A stretch of DNA of 12,465 nt from contig JADLGZ010000091.1 of NCBI GenBank assembly GCA_020849075.1, positions 1-12,465 of the forward strand, in the 5' to 3' direction. Of the stretch, positions 6,766 through 12,465 are shown one piece after another (positions within the stretch are counted from its first letter, which is position 1; the number at the start of each line of letters is the position of its first letter). Source of the stretch: Fimbriimonadaceae bacterium. Its GTDB lineage: Bacteria > Armatimonadota > Fimbriimonadia > Fimbriimonadales > Fimbriimonadaceae. Made by a program: the position numbers and the translations under genes. Under the pieces are notes generated by a model that ran no database searches, had not been told where the DNA came from, and saw only the letters and a list, made by a program, of their open reading frames with translations.

Positions 6766-9063
6766 ATGCTCTTTCATAAAACCCCTTATGCCGCTAATTT
6801 CCGCTATCCAGATCGGTTTAAGGATGGCAAGATTGAGATCGGCAATGCCACCTTGTACGCGGAGGTCCAAGCCTATGAGGGCGAGATTTACCACATTCAA
6901 GTGGTCTCGGACGAGCTCTGGACTGAAGATCGTAACCTTGTACCCCTTCTTCCTCCCGCAGAGATAAAGGGGGACGGAAACCTCTCGGTCGGGGATAGAT
7001 TCGAGCTCAGTTTGCGCGATTCCAAGGGAAAGATCCTTCTCGAAACGATCAAAGGAATGGGGTTCGGGATCTGCGGCAAGCAGTCCATTTTCACCTTCGC
7101 CTACGACAAGAAAATGCGGTTCTATGGCATGGGCGAGAAAACCTTTGGCCGGATGGAACTTAGCCATATTCGGTCGCGATTTTGGAACGTGGACGCGCTC
7201 GGTGACCACCCCGGTCAGGTCTGGGGCGAGCACTCGGCAGACCCTTACTATGTGAGTGTGCCGTACCTGATTGTACGGCAAGGGAACACCTATCTCGGGC
7301 TCCTGCTTCATAACCCTTACGAGACTTGGGTAGATACTGGCACCGACCCCAGTTTCTTCGGTACGGAGGATCAAAATCGCAAGATTGTCCTCGGGGCAGA
7401 AGATGGAATGCCCAGTCTATGGATCATCGTGGGCCCATCGTTGGCCGGACTGACTCGCAAACTCCAGAAGCTCGTTGGCGTAACTCCTCGCCCTCCGCTC
7501 TGGTCGCTGGGCTACCACCAATGCCGCTGGGAATATAAGGGTGAACAGCACCTCCTAGACCTCGACCAGCGCATGACCAAGCACCAGATACCCAACGATG
7601 GACTGTGGCTCGATATTGATTATATGGAGGGCTATCGGGTTTTCACTTATTCGAAGGATGCGTTCCCAAAAGGCGTCCCGGCGACGTTATCAAAGCTACA
7701 GTGTTCCGGCAGGAAAGTTGTACCGATCATTGACCCGGGCGTGAAGTTGGAAAAGGGCTTCCCCATGTACGAAGAGGGCTTAAAGGAGGGACATTTCTGC
7801 CTGGCGCCGGAGGGGCATCCCTTTGTTGGCTTCGTGTGGCCCGGCGAGACGGTGTTTCCCGATTTTTCAAAGGCATCGGTTCGCGAGTGGTGGGCGGGCT
7901 ACTGCCGGTCGTTTCGAGAGCAGGGCTTTGCTGGGGCATGGGTGGACATGAATGATCCCTCAACCGGCGCGGTTGATCCGTACGCGATGCTGTTCAATGA
8001 TGGCAAATGGTCGCACGGAGCGTTTCGTAATCAATATGCTTTGGGGATGCAAATGGCGACCCGTGATGGGTTTCTCAAGGCCCGGCCCAACGAGCGCCCG
8101 TTTGTGTTGTCGAGGTCGGGTTATACCGGCACGAGCCGCTTCGCGGCGATTTGGACCGGTGACAACGTCTCGAATCGGTTCTATCTGAAAGGGTCCATTA
8201 CGTGCTCAGTCAGCCTCGGTTTGAGTGGAATCCCATTCAATGGCCCTGACGTGGGCGGCTTCATGAATGATACGACCGAGGAAATCATGGTGGATTGGGT
8301 GAAGTCTGGCTTTCTCTTTCCGTTCTTTCGAAATCATAGCGGCGGGAGCCATCGTCGCCAAGAACCCTGGACCTTTAGCAAGCGCGGGCTCGGGATCATC
8401 ACGCACTACACGCAATTGCGCTATAAATTGCTCCCGTACCTATATCAACTCTTCGTGGCCCAAGAACGGGATGGCGATCCGATCCTTCGACCGGCACAAT
8501 ACCACTTCCCGGGCGGTGAGATGGCGGATGATATGTTCATGGTAGGACCATCAATCCTGCAAGCGCCCTGTAATGACGGCACAAGTAAGCGGCAGGTCAA
8601 ACTTCCCGGCAAGGAGTGGTTTGATGCGCGATGGGGGAAGTGGGTGAGCGGAAACCTCAAGGTGGAATGTGGTCCGATTGATACGCCACTTTACTTCGCC
8701 GACAAGTCCATTGTTCCTACCCTGCCCGGTGTTCGTACCGATAATAGCAAGGATCTTCGCGGTGTCGAGTTTCACATCTTTCTTAAGGATGGTGGGGCGG
8801 AAATTCAGTACACCTTTGATGACGGTCAAACATTCGACTACCAGACCGGCAAGGAGTCTGTTCTGGAGGTGCGTGCCATGTTGAGAAATGGCGCCCTGAA
8901 GGTAGATACACGACTCCTCAACGAAGGCTTCGGTAACCTAAAATCAGCCAAGTTCTTCTTCTATGGGGATGCCACTGAGATCCTCCTAAATGGGGGCGTC
9001 GTCAAACCTAAGCGCGAAAAGATCGTGTGGACCGGCCTACCCATTTCTGCGCTAACCTTCTGA
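6766..9063 (+). CDS. glycoside hydrolase family 31 (alpha-glucosidase-type)
   Basis: This 765-residue enzyme is a retaining GH31 hydrolase that removes terminal alpha-linked sugars, usually glucose, though alpha-xylosidases and transglucosidases share the fold. The N-terminal beta-sandwich (about 1-235) leads into the catalytic barrel at PPLWSLGYHQCRW (243-255), followed by LWLDIDYM with D283 and D285. The nucleophile is D394 in WVDMNDPS and the acid/base is D466 in IWTGDN, preceded by the SRSGYTGTSR loop. FFRNHS (520-525) is the conserved His-containing loop. Beta domains occupy the last 200 residues. The nucleophile motif is DMND where most members have DMNE, a conservative change. No signal peptide is seen, so it is probably cytoplasmic. 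AAGGG lies 8 bases before the ATG. Its stop is 1 base from the epimerase start, tying it to the glycan genes. The exact substrate is unknown. Confidence 0.93.
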   Translation: MLFHKTPYAANFRYPDRFKDGKIEIGNATLYAEVQAYEGEIYHIQVVSDELWTEDRNLVPLLPPAEIKGDGNLSVGDRFELSLRDSKGKILLETIKGMGFGICGKQSIFTFAYDKKMRFYGMGEKTFGRMELSHIRSRFWNVDALGDHPGQVWGEHSADPYYVSVPYLIVRQGNTYLGLLLHNPYETWVDTGTDPSFFGTEDQNRKIVLGAEDGMPSLWIIVGPSLAGLTRKLQKLVGVTPRPPLWSLGYHQCRWEYKGEQHLLDLDQRMTKHQIPNDGLWLDIDYMEGYRVFTYSKDAFPKGVPATLSKLQCSGRKVVPIIDPGVKLEKGFPMYEEGLKEGHFCLAPEGHPFVGFVWPGETVFPDFSKASVREWWAGYCRSFREQGFAGAWVDMNDPSTGAVDPYAMLFNDGKWSHGAFRNQYALGMQMATRDGFLKARPNERPFVLSRSGYTGTSRFAAIWTGDNVSNRFYLKGSITCSVSLGLSGIPFNGPDVGGFMNDTTEEIMVDWVKSGFLFPFFRNHSGGSHRRQEPWTFSKRGLGIITHYTQLRYKLLPYLYQLFVAQERDGDPILRPAQYHFPGGEMADDMFMVGPSILQAPCNDGTSKRQVKLPGKEWFDARWGKWVSGNLKVECGPIDTPLYFADKSIVPTLPGVRTDNSKDLRGVEFHIFLKDGGAEIQYTFDDGQTFDYQTGKESVLEVRAMLRNGALKVDTRLLNEGFGNLKSAKFFFYGDATEILLNGGVVKPKREKIVWTGLPISALTF

Positions 9064-9064
9064 T

Positions 9065-9847
9065 ATGCGAACGCTCGTACTTGGGGCGGACGGGTTCATT
9101 GGTCGGCACCTCATGCCTCAACTAGGCGATGCGATTGCCTACCAGGGCAATATCTGTGATCTCGCTAGCCTAGACGAGGCGATGAGACAAGCAGAACCCG
9201 AGATCGTTATCAACCTTGCGGGGCTCTTTCGGGGAACGAGAGAAGAAATGGTGGGGGTAAACGCAACGGGGGCGATCAATGCTTTCAAGATTGCCAACGC
9301 GTACGGAGCGAGGTTTATCACCGCGGGCTCGGCCGCGGAGTACGGCCCAGTTCCCCCGGAACCCGTTCGCGAGGATCGCGTCTGCAAGCCGACCTCGGAT
9401 TATGGCCAATCAAAGCTCATGGCGACCGAAGTAGTTTTGGACTCGGCGTGCGTCTTTCGTCCGAGCAACATCATCGGGCCATCCATGTCGAAGGAACTCC
9501 TACTCGGTAATGTTGTTGCGCAACTCAAGAGCGGGGCAAAGAAAGTAGCGGTGTCAAGCCTGCATACGATTCGTGACTATGTGGATGTTCGTGACGTTGC
9601 CTCGGCAATCGTAATCCTAATGAATGCTCCGCCGGGTGTGCGGAATGTGTCGTCGGGGGTGGGTACCAGCACGAAGGCGTTGCTTTCACTGATCCCTTCA
9701 GACTTTGAAGTGCATGAACTGGCATCTCTTCGTGGGAAAGACGAAGTCGATGTTTTCATTGCTGATTCAGGACAATTGCGGTCCCTCGGTTGGGAACCCA
9801 AATTCAGCTTGGCTGAATCCGTTCATGATACGTGGGAGGCATCTTGA
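9065..9847 (+). CDS. NAD(P)-dependent nucleotide-sugar epimerase/dehydratase/reductase (extended SDR)
   Basis: This 260-residue Rossmann-fold enzyme opens with the dinucleotide-binding motif GADGFIG (G7, G10, G13). The SDR active site is visible as S89 in TAGSAAEYG with Y113 and K117 in DYGQSK. VFRPSNIIGP and the TIRDYVDVRDVASAI block are typical of extended SDRs that act on nucleotide-sugars, such as UDP-glucose 4-epimerase, GDP-4-keto-6-deoxymannose reductase and dTDP-sugar enzymes. It is shorter than most (310-330), mainly in the C-terminal substrate domain, so the sugar cannot be named. It starts 1 base after the GH31 stop without a Shine-Dalgarno sequence, so translation is probably coupled by re-initiation. 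It probably supplies an activated sugar for the glycosyltransferase that follows. The acting compartment is the cytoplasm. Confidence 0.88.
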   Translation: MRTLVLGADGFIGRHLMPQLGDAIAYQGNICDLASLDEAMRQAEPEIVINLAGLFRGTREEMVGVNATGAINAFKIANAYGARFITAGSAAEYGPVPPEPVREDRVCKPTSDYGQSKLMATEVVLDSACVFRPSNIIGPSMSKELLLGNVVAQLKSGAKKVAVSSLHTIRDYVDVRDVASAIVILMNAPPGVRNVSSGVGTSTKALLSLIPSDFEVHELASLRGKDEVDVFIADSGQLRSLGWEPKFSLAESVHDTWEAS

Positions 9848-10908
9848 GGCTGGCAGTGCTTGCAGGGTTAGATTCCCCTTGGTCATATGGTGCGATGGAA
9901 GCCATTGCCAAGGCAGGGGTCGAGGTTCATGCCTTTCAGGTAGCAGGTAAGGGTTATGTTGATACGCAAGCACCCGCCTGGCAGGAACGCATCTCAAATT
10001 TTGAACGGGTGATCGCCACGCGCACAGAAGTTAGAGGTGTCGGCTTTCTAAAGTACTTCCAACTTGGAAACTGGCTCAACCAACACTTTAGAACCCTGCG
10101 CCCCGATGCGGTTTTAAGCCTTTATGCGGGTGGACTCGGGCTCGCGGCAATTCGAGCACGGGCACCGAAGGTGGTGCTTTACGCGGTAGGGAGCGATATT
10201 CTTTCGGTGAAGCCGCCGGCTGGTTGGATCACTCGGCGCAACCTGACTCAGGCCGATCTTGTGGTTACCAACGGAGAGTATCTTGCTGAGCGCACGAAAG
10301 CCCTTGCTCCAAAGGCGAATGTTCGGAATCTGCTTCTCGGAATTGACACAAAGAGGTACGTGCCTGGCCACGGTGACCCTACGGTGTCTAGCTTTGTTTG
10401 TACTCGGGGGTTCTCGCCCGTTTACAACAACATGATGATCTTGCGCGCCCTCGCCCGGCTCCCCAAAGACCTGCCGCATTGGAGCTTCAAGTTTGTGGCG
10501 GGCGGCCCGCTGCTGGAAGACCATCGGGAATGGGCTCGGGTAAACATGGATCAGGAGACCTATCAGAGAGTCACATTTCTTGGTGGATTGGCCAGCGATG
10601 GGGTTCTGCGAGCCTTGCAGGAAAGTGACTACTTCGTATCCATGTCGAAGTCGGATGGAACGGCGACTTCTGTGCTGGAGGCCTTGAGTTGTGGCTTGAC
10701 TCCCATTCTAAGCGACATCCCAGCCAATCGCCCTTGGAGCCAACATTTGGTTGCAGTGGATGATATAACGCGACTGGCCCTAGTGATGGAGCGGATGATC
10801 CGCGAGCCTCGGACAGGAACCTTTCCGGAGGCTCGAGACCTTGTGGTTCGGACAGCCGATGCGGCAACGAACATGCGCCAATTGGTGAATTGGATTGGCG
10901 CCCTTTAG
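9844..10908 (+). CDS. GT4-type glycosyltransferase (GT-B fold)
   Basis: This 354-residue transferase moves a sugar from a nucleotide donor to a growing glycan at the cytoplasmic face of the membrane. The N-terminal Rossmann half starts MRLAVLAGLDSPWSYG and includes the donor-side segments VGSDIL and LLLGIDTKRYVPG. The C-terminal half has FVAGGPLLEDH, VTFLGGL and the donor-site signature SKSDGTATSVLEALSCG (D271 to E279), a D-x7-E version of the GT4 E-x7-E motif, then SDIPANRPW. I chose the TTG at 9844 as start: GGGAGG (9834-9839) lies 4 bases upstream and the family-like MRLAVL follows, whereas an in-frame GTG at 9832 has no ribosome binding site. The TTG overlaps the epimerase TGA by 4 bases. 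The sugar and acceptor are unknown. Its stop overlaps that of the convergent flippase gene. Confidence 0.9.
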   Translation: MRLAVLAGLDSPWSYGAMEAIAKAGVEVHAFQVAGKGYVDTQAPAWQERISNFERVIATRTEVRGVGFLKYFQLGNWLNQHFRTLRPDAVLSLYAGGLGLAAIRARAPKVVLYAVGSDILSVKPPAGWITRRNLTQADLVVTNGEYLAERTKALAPKANVRNLLLGIDTKRYVPGHGDPTVSSFVCTRGFSPVYNNMMILRALARLPKDLPHWSFKFVAGGPLLEDHREWARVNMDQETYQRVTFLGGLASDGVLRALQESDYFVSMSKSDGTATSVLEALSCGLTPILSDIPANRPWSQHLVAVDDITRLALVMERMIREPRTGTFPEARDLVVRTADAATNMRQLVNWIGAL

Positions 10909-12200
10909 GCCGCCTTTCTAAGCTTGGTCGAGGGGTGGCGCAAGGCGCGCCAATCGCTTTGATTTGCAAAGAGGAGGTTGGTAAACGAGGTGCGATAGAG
11001 CGAGCGCATCTGAACTAAGGCTATGCCCCAGCCGACGATGGATGCCACGGCGCTGGCGACGACAACTCCCCATAGCCCGGTCGTTCCAAGTGTCCACAAG
11101 AGGCAACCCAGTACAACAACTTCGCCCGCAAGGGCCACGGTAGTCAGTCCCGGTCGTCCCATGCCCGCAAAGGCATTCCCCATCGTCTTGAGCATCGCAT
11201 GGGAGGCACCAGTAACAAACAGGGCGAGTCCCACCGCATAGGCAGGTCGAAAGCCGGGACCGAAGACAAAAGGGATGACCCAGTAACCGGTTAACGCGAA
11301 AGCGGCAAAGAGACCAACAAACAAGGCAAGGGAAGTTCTAAGAAGGCGCATGACCTTTGGCTGAGCGGCCTCTTCTTCGCTGGCTTGTTTGCTCAACACC
11401 AATGCGCCAAGGGCCACGTGCGGTGAGAATAGGCCCTCCACAATATTCATGGCGAGCACGAATACTGAAAGTTCAACTGGTGACATAAAGCGTGCACCGA
11501 ACAGGACGGCGAAGGAGGCGATCCCGATGCTCAGGCAGCCGTTCGGCCAAGACCGAAAACCGAATGAAAGTAACTGTCGGGCAAGAGGCCCGCTCCAGTG
11601 CAGGTCGCGGAGGTCGTCGCGAATAAACCACAGGGTGGCTCCGAGGGTCGCCCCCCATACGGTTATCTGCGCAACCACCGCGGCCTGAAGGGGCGCCATG
11701 AATGGCAAGAGTCCGAGACACAGGAACACGAATAGCCCACCGGACAGGACCTGCAACCCGCCGTACTCTCGGATTCGGCGAAATGGGATAAGCATGACGC
11801 CAAGGTTCATGGCTAGTACGACGAATGGCATTGCCCACGACATCCGAAGTAGGGCTTGTAGCCCTAATGGGTGCTGCCCAAAAAAGGCCGTTTGCATGGG
11901 TCCGACGAGCACGAACTGTCCCGCCATCGCCACCAGGCTAATGATGCCAGCAAGCCCAAGACTGGTTGCGATGACGGTGCCTCGTGGTGCCGCTACCTTG
12001 CTCGCAAAGTATTGAGCAGCACTCGCCGACCCAAAGCTCAGCGTGCGGCTCGAAACCGTCATGGCATTCGTTGCCGCTCCGAAGGCACCAAAGTTTGCGA
12101 CTCCTAGAGAATGCGACAAGACAACGCGCGATGCGAGGGCGAGCAGGATGTTTGCGACCTGCGCGATTCCCAAAATGGAGGCGTTGCGGATGAAGCTCAT
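10905..12200 (-). CDS. Wzx-like polysaccharide flippase (MOP superfamily)
   Basis: This 431-residue, strongly hydrophobic protein has about 12 predicted membrane segments. It opens with FIRNASILGIAQVANILLAL, then SRVVLSHSLGVANFGAFGA, the usual first helices and loop of polysaccharide-synthase/Wzx transporters. Later landmarks are LLSFGFRSWPNGC, a charged cytoplasmic stretch SEEEAAQPK before another long helix, and FVFGPGFRPAYAVG, a common MOP-family loop. Such proteins flip lipid-linked sugar units across the cytoplasmic membrane. The ATG overlaps the stop of the upstream membrane-protein gene (ATGA), so the two are coupled. No strong Shine-Dalgarno sequence is seen. It converges on the GT4/epimerase/GH31 genes and probably exports their product. 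A lipid II-type or teichoic-acid flippase is possible but less likely. Confidence 0.88.
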   Translation of the reverse strand: MSFIRNASILGIAQVANILLALASRVVLSHSLGVANFGAFGAATNAMTVSSRTLSFGSASAAQYFASKVAAPRGTVIATSLGLAGIISLVAMAGQFVLVGPMQTAFFGQHPLGLQALLRMSWAMPFVVLAMNLGVMLIPFRRIREYGGLQVLSGGLFVFLCLGLLPFMAPLQAAVVAQITVWGATLGATLWFIRDDLRDLHWSGPLARQLLSFGFRSWPNGCLSIGIASFAVLFGARFMSPVELSVFVLAMNIVEGLFSPHVALGALVLSKQASEEEAAQPKVMRLLRTSLALFVGLFAAFALTGYWVIPFVFGPGFRPAYAVGLALFVTGASHAMLKTMGNAFAGMGRPGLTTVALAGEVVVLGCLLWTLGTTGLWGVVVASAVASIVGWGIALVQMRSLYRTSFTNLLFANQSDWRALRHPSTKLRKAA

Positions 12201-12465
12201 GAGGCGGGCCGGAGTTTTGGAGCCATGGTAGGGGCCTCCTGCAGTGTCAGGCGGTGCACAAAGAGGTAGGTGACCAGCAAGACTCCATTGATTGCATTGA
12301 TATTGAACCCGTGAGGACTGAGCACGCTCAGGTTTCCGCCGACACTATGCATGGCCATGAGCCAGGCCAGAAACGACAGCAAGAACGACGACGAGGCCTT
12401 CGCCAGCCGGAGGAGCCGTAGGGTGAGAAATCCTATGAGCCCGTACAGCAGTCCAAGGCCGATCA
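12197..12465 (-). CDS. polytopic membrane protein, C-terminal 88 residues (possible O-antigen ligase/polymerase)
   Basis: The gene runs off the right edge; only its last 88 codons, ending in TGA at 12199-12197, are visible. They encode about three hydrophobic segments: IGLGLLYGLIGFLTL, FLLSFLAWLMAMHSVGG and INAINGVLLVTYLFVHRL, with the short motif SPHGFNINAING between the last two and a short polar tail. A TTG at 12382 could act as a start for a 61-residue protein, but the open frame continues upstream with membrane-like sequence to the edge, so it is read as internal. Position directly before and overlapping a flippase gene suggests an O-antigen ligase or Wzy-type polymerase. The visible part has no diagnostic motif, so that is a context-based guess. 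Confidence 0.6.
   Translation of the reverse strand, partial: IGLGLLYGLIGFLTLRLLRLAKASSSFLLSFLAWLMAMHSVGGNLSVLSPHGFNINAINGVLLVTYLFVHRLTLQEAPTMAPKLRPAS

Noticed and set aside
6676..7374. 232-codon minus-strand open frame opposite the GH31 N-terminus
   Set aside because: It lies opposite the well-supported GH31 gene, shows no recognisable domain, and would cover the divergent promoter region.
12197..12382. Separate 61-residue protein starting at the TTG at 12382
   Set aside because: The frame stays open to the window edge with continuous membrane-type sequence, so the TTG is internal to a longer gene.

Overview
The window is ordinary dense bacterial chromosome: about 56% GC by eye, short intergenic gaps, and no gene-free stretch over 300 bases. 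I see no tRNA, rRNA, CRISPR array, insertion sequence or phage gene. The best clue to the organism is the secreted protein at 5603-6619. It ends in two dockerin-like calcium loops (DESGEVDAADID... NFG) after a laminin-IV-like domain, a C-terminal style I associate with Armatimonadota, especially Fimbriimonadia, and less strongly with Planctomycetes. That assignment is inference; no marker gene here fixes the lineage.

Left block (1-3261, plus strand): the 3' end of fabH (fatty acid initiation), then glyS (glycyl-tRNA synthetase beta subunit, with no glyQ beside it), then an acyl-CoA-dehydrogenase-fold gene whose ATG overlaps the glyS stop. The three are probably one transcript. The dehydrogenase-like protein lacks the usual C-terminal catalytic Glu.

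Middle block (3334-6628): a Met-rich exported protein or lipoprotein of unknown function, closed by a clear intrinsic terminator. It converges on a minus-strand pair: a laminin-IV/dockerin-like secreted protein and, behind it, a glutamate/aspartate-type cation symporter. The symporter has its own recognisable promoter in the 3' end of the secreted-protein gene. The secreted-protein gene has a near-consensus sigma-70 promoter placed so that its mRNA would start at, or one base before, an ATG. This implies a leaderless transcript.

Right block (6766-12465): a glycan locus. On the plus strand are a GH31 alpha-glucosidase-type hydrolase, an NAD(P)-dependent epimerase/reductase and a GT4-type glycosyltransferase, joined by a 1-base gap and a 4-base overlap. 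Converging from the minus strand are the C-terminal end of a polytopic membrane protein (possibly an O-antigen ligase/polymerase) and a Wzx-like flippase, also overlapping by 3 bases. The convergent stop codons overlap by 4 bases with no terminator between them. Together these suggest synthesis and export of a surface polysaccharide or glycan, but the substrate cannot be read from the sequence.

I found no clearly new multi-gene system. The observations most worth checking are the leaderless promoter, the altered third-sodium-site residues of the symporter, the dehydrogenase without its catalytic Glu, and a hairpin that covers the GH31 ribosome binding site.
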